Part shown: one piece after another, positions 7,575 through 14,461 of the stretch | How the letters are laid out: every line of letters begins with the position of its first letter | Numbering within the stretch: the stretch's first letter is position 1 | Program-made: the position numbers and the translations under genes | Notes under the pieces: generated by a model | The model's input: only the letters and a program-made list of their open reading frames with translations | Databases searched by the model: none | Told to the model about the DNA's origin: nothing | Source of the DNA: Roseiflexaceae bacterium UBA965 | GTDB taxonomy: Bacteria > Chloroflexota > Chloroflexia > Chloroflexales > Roseiflexaceae | Length of the DNA stretch: 14,481 bases | Direction of reading: 5' to 3' | Assembly: GCA_002292925.1 (NCBI GenBank) | Contig: DBCF01000082.1 | Coordinates: forward strand, 201-14,681

Positions 7575-8606
7575 TTAATTCCATAATGACAACGAAATCG
7601 CCAACAACGCACTGGCCATATTGATTACCACAAAGCGTTGGGTAATCTGCGGGTTACTCCACCCGTTGATACGCAAATGATGATGGAGTGGCGCCATTTT
7701 GAACAAGCGCACCCCCGTCCCCGTCCGCCAACGCGTATATTTATAGTAACCGATTTGGAGCAACGACGATAACCCTTCACCCACAAACACAATCCCGACC
7801 ACGGGGAGTAACAACCATTGTTGCGATTGCAATGCGATAATCGCCAGTACTCCACCCAACGCCATTGACCCCAAATCACCCATGATGACGGTGGCTGGGT
7901 GGGCGTTATACCACAAATACCCCGCACATGCGCCCACCAACGTCAAACACAACGCCATCAAATTGGTAAATTGCCCACTCATAAAGGCAATTACCCCATA
8001 CGCAAAAAACGTCACCAACAACGTCCAGCCCGACAATCCATCCACCCCGTCGGTAATATTGACGGCGTTGACCGTGGTCCAAATAATCGCGGCGGCCACT
8101 GGAATAAACCACAACCCAAAATCAATGCGCCCAATGAACGGAATCCAGGTCAAGCCTGAATGTTGCAGTCCATACGGCGCCGGTAAATACAAAATCAAAC
8201 TCGCCACCAAGGCAATTACCCACTGGGCAATCCCTTTGACGCGCTCACTCAAGCCATACGACGTCGAATGCACGGCATCCAGCGAATAATAATCATCGAC
8301 CCCACCCAAAATCGCATAACTGAGCATCACACCGAGTGGCAACAACATCGACCAGCGGTCAATCATATTAAACATGATGGTAAGCAAAATCACTGGCACC
8401 ACCATCATCACGCCACCCATGGTGATTTGCCCATAACTGACCATCGTGTCGCTGCCTTCGTTACGGGCGCGTTTGCGGATGTTATGGCGACGCAAAAAAC
8501 CAATCCACCAACGCCCGGTGAGCAACACCAATATGGCGGCAGCAGTTGCCAACAACAGCCCACGGTCGATATTGCGGATTAATAGGGCGCGTAGTGTTTC
8601 TTGCAT
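7575..8606 (-). CDS. Second, divergent MraY paralogue in tandem
   Basis: This 343-residue polytopic membrane protein is homologous to the downstream mraY along its whole length, with roughly half or more of residues identical by eye. It keeps TMGG (62-65), the Asp pair VDDY (103-106), NITDGVDG (183-190), MGDLGS (242-247) and the histidine triplet in MAPLHHH (304-310), so the catalytic residues are present. It differs at positions that bind the UDP part in Aquifex MraY. The GPxSHxxK stretch is replaced by GSDTMVSY (51-58, Ser for the Lys), the Leu of DGLD is Val188, and the Phe before MGD is Ile241. The HHHFELGGW loop is HHHLRINGW. ATG at 8606 has AAGGA 8 bases upstream and follows murF by 5 bases. 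It could be a specialised or antibiotic-insensitive MraY, a heterodimer partner, or a related phosphoglycosyltransferase. Calling it mraY by function is not secure. Confidence 0.9.
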   Translation of the reverse strand: MQETLRALLIRNIDRGLLLATAAAILVLLTGRWWIGFLRRHNIRKRARNEGSDTMVSYGQITMGGVMMVVPVILLTIMFNMIDRWSMLLPLGVMLSYAILGGVDDYYSLDAVHSTSYGLSERVKGIAQWVIALVASLILYLPAPYGLQHSGLTWIPFIGRIDFGLWFIPVAAAIIWTTVNAVNITDGVDGLSGWTLLVTFFAYGVIAFMSGQFTNLMALCLTLVGACAGYLWYNAHPATVIMGDLGSMALGGVLAIIALQSQQWLLLPVVGIVFVGEGLSSLLQIGYYKYTRWRTGTGVRLFKMAPLHHHLRINGWSNPQITQRFVVINMASALLAISLSLWN

Positions 8607-8611
8607 GCTGA

Positions 8612-10069
8612 TTATCCTTTTGATTCAGATGCGCCATCAGCACGCAAATCTGCCACAATTTGTTCCATGGCCATGGCCCGTGAGCCTTTGATCAACACAC
8701 AATCACCCGGCTGAATCTGCGCCCGCACCACGGCAATCGCTGCTTGGGCGTCAGGTGCAGTATAGACGACAGTCATGCCAGCCTGACGCGCCCCATCAGC
8801 AATCCAGCGTCCGCGTGTACCCACCGCAATCAATACATCGGCGACGTCAGCCACCCATTGACCAACCTCGCTATGGGCAGATTCTTCGATATGCCCTAAT
8901 TCGCGCATATCACCCAGCACTGCCACCCGCCGCGATTGCACCGTCCCTAACAATTCAAGGGCCGCCCGCATCGACGTCGGCGCGGCGTTATAGGCATCAT
9001 CAATGACTTGGGTGTCATGAATACCTGGGTAGAGCACAAAGCGCAGCTGGGTAATATTGTTGATGGCAGTCCGCATCGTGGCCCAGGGAATACCAATGGT
9101 GATACCCACCGCAATCCCCGCCAACAAATTACGGACTTGGTGCAATCCAGGCGCCTGTAAGTAGACGACGTCGTCAATGCCCGGTGCGACCACCCGAAAC
9201 TGCGTCCCTGCCAACCCTTGCGGCACAATCTCGACCGCCCGCACGTCAGCATCGGCATGTAAGCCATAGCGCACCACCCGCGCAGGCGTGAGTGCTGCCA
9301 TAGCTACCACCCGCTCGTCATCGGCATTCAATATCGCCACACCGGTAGCTGGTAATGCCTGTATCAATTCGGCTTTGGCCGCAGCAATTGCCTCAATACT
9401 CCCCATCCGTTCGAGGTGCGATGGGCCTACCGCCGTCACCACTCCGATATTGGGTTGGGCAATCTGTGCCAACAAGGCTATTTCACCCGTAGTGTACATG
9501 CCCATCTCAAATACCGCTGCCTGATGCATCGCATCCATTTGCAATGCCACCAGTGGCAACGTCGACTCACTGTTATAGCTTCGGGGAGATTTGAGTGTGG
9601 GGAGATGAGCACTCAACAACGCTGCCACCACTTCTTTGGTTGACGTCTTGCCCACACTGCCGGTAATACCCACCACCCAGGCAGGGGTAAACCGCCGGCG
9701 ATGCCACGCCGCAAATTGTTGTAGGGCGGCAAGTGGGTCGGGCACGCCAATCAACAATGGCCCCTGCCATTGATTCGGCACGGCTTGACCAGGCACCATC
9801 AGCGCCCAGCCCTGCTGTTGTGCCAAATCGGCCCCTTTGCGCGGGTCAACCAACGCCACCACCGCACCGGCAGTCGCAGCTGCAGCCACATAATCATGCC
9901 CATCGACGGTTTCACCCACCAAGGCAACAAACAGACTCCCTGGCACCACCAAGCGCGAATCAATCGCCACGTCGTTGATACGAAGTGTGGGCACCAACGC
10001 CGCATCATAATCTGATGGAGCGGCTAACGCTTGCAATATGTCAATAAGTTGTAGCATATTAGCCCCCAT
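8612..10069 (-). CDS. murF: UDP-N-acetylmuramoyl-tripeptide--D-alanyl-D-alanine ligase
   Basis: MurF attaches D-Ala-D-Ala to UDP-MurNAc-tripeptide, the last cytoplasmic step. The 485-residue protein has the N-terminal DSRLVVPGSLFVAL (37-50) and DGHDY (56-60), the P-loop GITGSVGKTSTKE (134-146), YNSESTLPL (165-173), EMG (188-190), SHLERMGS (217-224), Lys232 at the usual carbamylated position, DDAYNAAP (357-364), LGDMRELG (385-392) and KGSRAMAME (461-469). The DDAYNAAP and KGSRxMxME motifs separate it from MurE. Two starts are possible: ATG at 10069 (GGGAG 6 bases upstream, 11-base overlap with ftsI) and ATG at 10057 (one base after the ftsI stop). murE, which usually lies between ftsI and murF, is absent here. 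Confidence 0.95.
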   Translation of the reverse strand: MGANMLQLIDILQALAAPSDYDAALVPTLRINDVAIDSRLVVPGSLFVALVGETVDGHDYVAAAATAGAVVALVDPRKGADLAQQQGWALMVPGQAVPNQWQGPLLIGVPDPLAALQQFAAWHRRRFTPAWVVGITGSVGKTSTKEVVAALLSAHLPTLKSPRSYNSESTLPLVALQMDAMHQAAVFEMGMYTTGEIALLAQIAQPNIGVVTAVGPSHLERMGSIEAIAAAKAELIQALPATGVAILNADDERVVAMAALTPARVVRYGLHADADVRAVEIVPQGLAGTQFRVVAPGIDDVVYLQAPGLHQVRNLLAGIAVGITIGIPWATMRTAINNITQLRFVLYPGIHDTQVIDDAYNAAPTSMRAALELLGTVQSRRVAVLGDMRELGHIEESAHSEVGQWVADVADVLIAVGTRGRWIADGARQAGMTVVYTAPDAQAAIAVVRAQIQPGDCVLIKGSRAMAMEQIVADLRADGASESKG

Positions 10070-11843
10070 TAATCACTCCCGGCTGCTGATTTTCACCAAC
10101 CAATGAATTGTCAGGAGCAATCCGGTCATAGCGCATTAATTCGGACACAATCCGACGATAGACCGGTAAAGCCGTACGCACCCCCCAGATGTCATCTTGG
10201 GGGCGGTCAATTTTGACAAGCACCGCATAGCGAGGCGCTTCAATCGGTGCCATACCCACCACCGAACCAATGGTTTGGTTGGTGTAGCCACCATTACCAT
10301 CAGGGATAGACGAGGTGCCGGTTTTGGCACCCACTTGAAAGCCTGGCACCAACCAATTGGTGTCTGGTTGGGCGGCATTCACATAGTGGTTGGCCGATTT
10401 CATCACCATTTGACGGACCCGATAGGCTACGTCGGCATCAATCGGGCGCCCTTGCTCACGCGGCTCAGTTTCGACACACACCCCTTTGATACAACGCGAT
10501 TTAATGATATAGGGGCGCATCATCACGCCGTTATTGGCAATCGTCGCCGCCATCCGCGCCACTTGCAACGGTGTCACCGCAATCCCCTGCCCAAAGGCAT
10601 TGGTATCAAGATTAATCGGGGTATAGCCCGCACTACCCGGCTTCCAATAAATTCCGGCAGTTTCACCAGGTAATTCAATCCCCGTCAATTTGCCGAACCC
10701 AAAGGCATCGACCGTGTGATAAAACACCGGCTCACCGGTCATTTCGGCAAACAGCAACGCCCCAATATTGCTGGAATAATACAACACCCCTGCCGGGGTC
10801 ATCACCCCGTGCCCGTTGTAGTCAAAATTAGCAAGGTTGTAGTCGTAGCGCCGAATCGTACCGTTGTCTTCGACTTGGGTCTCTTCATTGAATGCTTTTG
10901 CTTGGAGTCCGGCCGCAATCGTGACCATTTTGAATGTAGACCCTGGCTCGTAGACTTCGCCTACGGCGGGATTAATATTGTAGATACTCGGATCAACATC
11001 GGCATAATCATTGGGGTCAAAATCAGGGTAACTCGCCATCGCCAACACTGCACCCGTTTTGACATCAAGCACGATGGCAGTACCACCCGATGCCCCATGT
11101 TGATCAATGGCTTGACCAAGCTCGGCTTCGACCACATGTTGGATATACGAATCAATGGTCAACGTCAATTCGTTGCCATTGACAGGCAGTTTTTGATCAT
11201 AGGGTCTCGACCAAATCGGATTGCGGTTGATATCGACTTCGGCCGTAATCACCCCATCCGTCCCCCGCAAAAACGTATCAAAACTGGCCTCGACCCCCGC
11301 AATCCCCAACCCATTCAAATTGGTAGCACCAATGATATGCGGCGCAAATTGGCCCTGTGGATAAAACCGATGCGGCTCATACACCAAATGCAGACTCGCC
11401 TCATCGAGAATCGTGATTTTTTCGGCGACCTCTGGGGCCAACCAGCGTTTGATGGGTACCCATGCCCGACTGGTATCAAGTAACTTCGCCAGAATTTTTT
11501 CGGTGGGCATTTCCAAAATCGCCCCCAGCGTCACCGCCAAGCGCGCCGCGTCTTCCGGCGCCACCTGCACCGGCGCCACATACAAACTCTGACGCTCGAC
11601 ATCGAGCGCCAAAATATTGCCATTGCGGTCATGGATTTCACCCCGACTCGCCGTCAATGGGATGACCTGATTAATCTCGGCACTGGCCCGTTTGGCATAC
11701 CCCTTACGATCAAGCAACTGCACATCAGCCAATTGCAAGGCAATCCGCACCAATGCCACCAGCACAATCAACAGCGCCGCCCCCAACCGCCACGGGTGGA
11801 GCACAATCGAACGCGCTACATTGTCTGCGCTAGGGGCACTCAT
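10059..11843 (-). CDS. ftsI: Class B penicillin-binding protein, septal transpeptidase (FtsI/PBP3 type)
   Basis: FtsI crosslinks septal peptidoglycan outside the membrane and pairs with the FtsW polymerase. The 594-residue protein has a short cytoplasmic N-terminus, one membrane segment at about residues 20-40, and the class B N-terminal module starting at RGEIHDRNG (67-75). The transpeptidase domain carries all three active-site motifs: STFK with Ser302 (302-305), SSN (357-359) and KTGTS (507-511). No PASTA repeats are visible. Genetic position between ftsL and murF supports FtsI rather than an elongation PBP2. The ATG overlaps the ftsL stop as ATGA. The ribosome binding site is weak (GGTGA), so coupling to ftsL translation is likely. 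Confidence 0.95.
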   Translation of the reverse strand: MSAPSADNVARSIVLHPWRLGAALLIVLVALVRIALQLADVQLLDRKGYAKRASAEINQVIPLTASRGEIHDRNGNILALDVERQSLYVAPVQVAPEDAARLAVTLGAILEMPTEKILAKLLDTSRAWVPIKRWLAPEVAEKITILDEASLHLVYEPHRFYPQGQFAPHIIGATNLNGLGIAGVEASFDTFLRGTDGVITAEVDINRNPIWSRPYDQKLPVNGNELTLTIDSYIQHVVEAELGQAIDQHGASGGTAIVLDVKTGAVLAMASYPDFDPNDYADVDPSIYNINPAVGEVYEPGSTFKMVTIAAGLQAKAFNEETQVEDNGTIRRYDYNLANFDYNGHGVMTPAGVLYYSSNIGALLFAEMTGEPVFYHTVDAFGFGKLTGIELPGETAGIYWKPGSAGYTPINLDTNAFGQGIAVTPLQVARMAATIANNGVMMRPYIIKSRCIKGVCVETEPREQGRPIDADVAYRVRQMVMKSANHYVNAAQPDTNWLVPGFQVGAKTGTSSIPDGNGGYTNQTIGSVVGMAPIEAPRYAVLVKIDRPQDDIWGVRTALPVYRRIVSELMRYDRIAPDNSLVGENQQPGVINGG

Positions 11844-12226
11844 GGATTCACCGTCTCATTCACCACCAACTGCCCACGGTCGTTTGTAAGTACTAAATAT
11901 TGCATATCGACCGATTGCACCGGGATCATCCCCGTGTCAATGGCGTATTTCTCGATTCGTTGCATCGACTGCGCATCAGCCTTGCGAAGCAACAACGCCT
12001 TACGCTCGCGCATCAGACTGGTCTGCTCTTCCTGCAATACATCAATTTCGTGCCCGGTCTGCGCGACTCGTACCGTCTGCGCTACCAATGCCACCCCCAT
12101 CAATGCCAACAACAATGCCACCGCTACATAGCTACGGCCGCCATCAAGCTGGATATATCGCCCCAATTCCAACCGCCGCAAACGCGCTTGTTGTAAGGGA
12201 AACAATTGTTTTAGGGGAATCGCCAT
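11840..12226 (-). CDS. ftsL: FtsL-like divisome bitopic membrane protein
   Basis: This 128-residue protein has a basic cytoplasmic N-terminus, a single membrane segment at about 33-50, and a heptad-rich stretch at about 52-92 (for example TGHEIDVLQEEQ at 57-68) that should form a coiled coil. This is the topology of FtsL/DivIC proteins, which join FtsB and FtsQ and activate FtsWI. FtsL sequences are too divergent for motif proof. The call rests on topology and on the standard place between rsmH and ftsI. ATG at 12226 has AGAGG 6 bases upstream. The stop overlaps the ftsI start by 4 bases. It could instead be labelled a septum formation initiator family protein. Confidence 0.8.
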   Translation of the reverse strand: MAIPLKQLFPLQQARLRRLELGRYIQLDGGRSYVAVALLLALMGVALVAQTVRVAQTGHEIDVLQEEQTSLMRERKALLLRKADAQSMQRIEKYAIDTGMIPVQSVDMQYLVLTNDRGQLVVNETVNP

Positions 12227-12257
12227 ACGCTGCCTCTTTTATTGGTTTAGTAGTACG

Positions 12258-12294
12258 ATACTATGTAGTATACACAAAGTTTTGCAAATCACAA
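12258..12294 (-). promoter_or_regulatory. Possible internal promoter with overlapping inverted repeat before ftsL
   Basis: The 62-base gap between rsmH and ftsL holds TATACT (12267-12272, minus strand) 16 bases downstream of TTGTGA (12289-12294), which overlaps the rsmH stop. These match five and four of six consensus bases. An inverted repeat, ATACTA-N2-TAGTAT (12258-12271), overlaps the -10 element and could be an operator. This would give ftsL and downstream genes their own transcription start. The match is suggestive only. Confidence 0.35.
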
Positions 12295-13188
12295 ACGTGC
12301 AATTGCCCGCAAACGCACACTGCGGCTCCGCGGGTTGACCCGTTGCTCACTATCACTCGCCTCGACCGGTTTGGGCGTCAAGGTATGGTACAACTGCCGG
12401 TCCCCACTAAGCGTCGCCGCCCGGAAGGCCAATTTCACAATCCGATCTTCGAGGGAATGGAAGCTCATAATCACCAGCCGCCCACCTGGCGCCAACAATT
12501 CAAGCGCTTGGGGAATCACCGCTTCTAGCACACTGAGTTCTTGGTTGACCGCAATCCGCAACGCTTGGAATGTGCGGGTGGCCGGATGAATCCGGCCATG
12601 CCGCCCCCCCATCGCCCGCGTCACCACATCGGCCAACGCCAAGGTAGTGCGAATCGGTTGCACCCGTCGCGCATCAACAATAAAGCGCGCAATCCGTCGT
12701 GATGCCCGGTCTTCGCCATACAAAAAAATCAAATCGGCCAATTTGCGCTCATCGAGCGTATTGACCAAATCTGCCGCCGTGGTCGGTCCATCTGGGTCGA
12801 GGCGCATGTCGAGGGGCGCATCATGTTGGAACGAAAAGCCGCGCTCAGGGGTGTCAAGTTGGTACGACGACACCCCAAGATCCAACAAAATCCCATCTAC
12901 CGTGTCCCAGCCCAAGCGGTGCGCAAATCGCGCCATGTCGGCGTAATTGCCTCGCACCAAATGCGCCCGATCGCCAAATTCACTCAAGCGCTGTTGGGCC
13001 GTCGCCAACGCCGCCGGGTCGAGGTCGATTCCCAACAATTGCGCATCCGGCGCACTCGCTGCCAATACCGCTTGGGCATGCCCCGCCCCACCCAATGTGC
13101 CGTCGATAAAGCGATGGCTTGTGGGAGTGGTCAGCAACGCCAAAACCTCGGTCGGCAACACCGATATATGCCGAAATGTAGTAGTCAT
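12289..13188 (-). CDS. rsmH: 16S rRNA (cytosine1402-N4)-methyltransferase
   Basis: RsmH (MraW) methylates N4 of C1402 in the decoding centre of 16S rRNA using S-adenosylmethionine. The 299-residue protein shows the SAM-binding DGTLGGAGH (29-37) and GIDLDP (53-58), then LLDLGVSSYQLD (101-112), PERGFSF (114-120), FQALRIAVN (207-215), MSFHSLEDR (241-249) and the C-terminal NPRSRSVRLR (285-294), all family signatures. It begins 4 bases after mraZ. No good ribosome binding site precedes the ATG, so its translation is probably coupled to mraZ. The second position in the cluster is standard for the dcw operon. Confidence 0.97.
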   Translation of the reverse strand: MTTTFRHISVLPTEVLALLTTPTSHRFIDGTLGGAGHAQAVLAASAPDAQLLGIDLDPAALATAQQRLSEFGDRAHLVRGNYADMARFAHRLGWDTVDGILLDLGVSSYQLDTPERGFSFQHDAPLDMRLDPDGPTTAADLVNTLDERKLADLIFLYGEDRASRRIARFIVDARRVQPIRTTLALADVVTRAMGGRHGRIHPATRTFQALRIAVNQELSVLEAVIPQALELLAPGGRLVIMSFHSLEDRIVKLAFRAATLSGDRQLYHTLTPKPVEASDSEQRVNPRSRSVRLRAIARL

Positions 13189-13192
13189 ATGT

Positions 13193-13627
13193 TTAGAACT
13201 TTAATGTGGTAAGTTGTGCCACCAATTGGTCTGTTTCGTTGTCCATAGCCGCCACCGTCTCACGCCAACGTGCCGGTGACCAGATTTCAAAATATTTATT
13301 GACCCCGACGACAACCACTTCGTCACCCTCGATGCTGGCATAATCGCGCAACGTCTGTGGCAACAAAATCCGCCCCTGTTTGTCGAGCGTTGACTCTGAC
13401 GCCGCCGAAAAAAGCAACCGCTGTAAGTTGCGCGTGTGAATCTCGCCAGGTGCCAAATCGCTCACCTGATCGGCCAGTTTTTGCCACATAGGCATCGCCA
13501 AGCCCATCACACAATGATCGTAGCCACGCGTAATCACCACCCCTTCGCTCAACAATGTGCGGAAGCGGGCAGGTATCGCCAAACGGCTTTTGGTATCAAT
13601 TGTGTGTGCGTATTCACCCAGAAACAT
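13193..13627 (-). CDS. mraZ: Transcriptional regulator MraZ
   Basis: MraZ is a ring-forming DNA-binding protein of the AbrB/SpoVT fold that represses the dcw operon it heads. The 144-residue protein contains the usual two copies of the DNA-binding half, the first with DTKSRLAIP (11-19) and the second with LDKQGRILLP (81-90). The family start MFLGEYxHxID is intact. ATG at 13627 has GGGAG 5 bases upstream. Three direct repeats matching the known type of MraZ site lie 43 bases upstream, which supports autoregulation. Confidence 0.97.
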   Translation of the reverse strand: MFLGEYAHTIDTKSRLAIPARFRTLLSEGVVITRGYDHCVMGLAMPMWQKLADQVSDLAPGEIHTRNLQRLLFSAASESTLDKQGRILLPQTLRDYASIEGDEVVVVGVNKYFEIWSPARWRETVAAMDNETDQLVAQLTTLKF

Positions 13628-13670
13628 CGCAACTCCCGTGTGGCGAAATTCATCGTAACCGATGAGTTAT

Positions 13671-13700
13671 CCCCACTTTCCCCCACTTATCCCCACTTAT
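13671..13700 (-). promoter_or_regulatory. Probable MraZ operator: three AAGTGGGG repeats with a 10-base period
   Basis: On the minus strand three consecutive decamers read ATAAGTGGGG, ATAAGTGGGG and GAAAGTGGGG. The eight-base core AAGTGGGG repeats exactly every 10 bases, so the copies face the same side of the helix. MraZ is known to bind several direct repeats with a GTGGG or TGGGG-like core just upstream of mraZ. The predicted transcription start (about 13700) falls at the first copy, so binding would block initiation or promoter escape. Confidence 0.85.
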
Positions 13701-13706
13701 GATGCA

Positions 13707-13735
13707 ATTATAAACGGATAATGTAAACTACGCAA
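13707..13735 (-). promoter_or_regulatory. Predicted dcw operon promoter upstream of mraZ
   Basis: A perfect TATAAT (13707-13712) lies 17 bases downstream of TTGCGT (13730-13735) on the minus strand. The -35 matches only TTG, but the spacing is ideal. The expected start is near 13700, giving a leader of roughly 73 bases that contains the MraZ repeats. Confidence 0.7.
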
Positions 13736-13759
13736 GCATCAATTACGATTTGATTGCAC

Positions 13760-13788
13760 ACCAATTGGTCTTGTTCATCTCAAGATGA
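13760..13788. promoter_or_regulatory. Two palindromic candidate operator sites
   Basis: ACCAATTGGT (13760-13769) is a perfect 10-base palindrome. TCATCT-CA-AGATGA (13775-13788) is a 6-base inverted repeat with a 2-base spacer. They lie 25-55 bases upstream of the -35 of the mraZ promoter, where an activator or a shared divergent regulator could bind. No known regulator family is recognised from these sequences. Confidence 0.3.
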
Positions 13789-13920
13789 CAGTACCCGACG
13801 TCATTCTTCCCCAAATATCATTAAAGTTTATTTTTATTTACACTATTTCTTTTTTGAAAAAATATACCTGGGCAGGCGTGAATATGTACGCACACACCCC
13901 ACCCAGCCCCACCAGCACAC

Positions 13921-13955
13921 AAAAACATGGCGCAAGATGCCTCAGCGCCATGTTT
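13921..13955 (-). terminator. Hairpin with T-run on the minus strand, upstream of moaC
   Basis: AAACATGGCGC (13923-13933) and GCGCCATGTTT (13945-13955) form a perfect 11-base stem around an 11-base loop. Read on the minus strand, the stem runs into five T residues (to 13921), the form of an intrinsic terminator. It would stop transcription coming antisense through moaC before it reaches the dcw promoter. On the plus strand the following bases are TTTCGTGTT, a weaker T-run. A role as a moaC leader element or operator is an alternative. Confidence 0.55.
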
Positions 13956-13957
13956 CG

Positions 13958-13966
13958 TGTTATAAA
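13958..13966 (+). promoter_or_regulatory. Possible extended -10 promoter for moaC
   Basis: TGT followed by TATAAA forms an extended -10 element on the plus strand. A start near 13973 would leave a leader of about 40 bases before the moaC ATG. The -35 position falls in the loop of the hairpin and has no good match, so this is tentative. Confidence 0.3.
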
Positions 13967-14012
13967 TGAACCATCACGCACCAATCGCGTTTTATCAAAA
14001 AAGGATCGACGA

Positions 14013-14459
14013 ATGAGTCAATTAACCCATCTTGATAGTGCCGGTCACGCCCATATGGTCGATGTGGGGGCCAAGCCCGAACAAAAGCGCACTGCCGTCG
14101 CCGCCGGTCGCGTCATCATGACCCCTGCTACCCGCGATTTGATTATCGCCGGCGGCCTGCCCAAAGGTGATGTATTGGCAGTGGCCCGGATCGCCGGGAT
14201 TATGGCCGCCAAAAAAACCGCCGACATCATCCCGCTCTGTCATCCACTCGCCTTGACGGCAGTCGATGTGCAACTCGACGCCGAAGAGAGCGGCATCGCC
14301 ATCGTGGCCACCGCCTCGATTACGGGCCGCACCGGCGTCGAAATGGAAGCCCTCACCGCCGTTAGCGTCGCCGCCCTCACCATCTATGACATGTGCAAGG
14401 CCGTCGAACGCACCATGCAAATCAGCGATATCCGCCTCATCCGCAAAGAAAAAGTGTAG
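14013..14459 (+). CDS. moaC: Cyclic pyranopterin monophosphate synthase
   Basis: MoaC converts the MoaA product 3',8-cyclo-7,8-dihydro-GTP to cyclic pyranopterin monophosphate, the first stable intermediate of molybdenum cofactor. The 148-residue protein contains HMVDVGAK (14-21), KGDVLAVARIAGIMAAK (51-67), IPLCHPL with His77 (73-79), GVEMEAL (108-114) and IYDMCKAVE (124-132) with Asp126 and Lys129, matching known active-site residues. The protein ends at RLIRKEKV and lacks the C-terminal GGKSG segment seen in E. coli MoaC. ATG at 14013 has AAGGA 7 bases upstream. An in-frame ATG at 13785 is rejected because the extra residues do not resemble MoaC. It is transcribed away from the dcw operon and has no obvious functional tie to it. 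Confidence 0.95.
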   Translation: MSQLTHLDSAGHAHMVDVGAKPEQKRTAVAAGRVIMTPATRDLIIAGGLPKGDVLAVARIAGIMAAKKTADIIPLCHPLALTAVDVQLDAEESGIAIVATASITGRTGVEMEALTAVSVAALTIYDMCKAVERTMQISDIRLIRKEKV

Positions 14460-14461
14460 AT

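Larger units (their letters stand above)
13736..14012. other. Divergent intergenic region between mraZ and moaC
   Basis: I see no gene in this stretch. It contains a perfect palindrome ACCAATTGGT (13760-13769), an inverted repeat TCATCT-CA-AGATGA (13775-13788), an AT-rich tract (about 13811-13866) with T-runs and A-runs, a C-rich segment with two CCCCAC copies 10 bases apart (13897-13912), and a strong hairpin (13923-13955). An open frame continuous with moaC extends back to 13785, but it lacks a ribosome binding site and looks like low-complexity leader, so I do not count it as coding. Confidence 0.6.

Noticed and set aside
8612..10069. The possibility that murF is really murE
   Set aside because: The DDAYNAAP, LGDMRELG and KGSRxMxME motifs are MurF-type. 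The DNPR-type specificity motif of MurE is absent.
10716..11483. Plus-strand open frame of 255 codons antisense to ftsI
   Set aside because: It is antisense to the well-supported penicillin-binding protein gene. The translation has no family signature and no convincing ribosome binding site.
13667..13696. TTATCCCCA copies resembling DnaA boxes, suggesting an origin
   Set aside because: They differ from the TTATCCACA consensus by one base, but the exact 10-base direct repeat next to mraZ is better explained as the MraZ operator, and there is no dnaA or dnaN nearby.
13785..14012. In-frame N-terminal extension of moaC by 76 codons
   Set aside because: The extension covers the AT-rich tract, the hairpin and the likely promoter. 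It does not resemble MoaC, whereas ATG 14013 has a good ribosome binding site and fits the family length.
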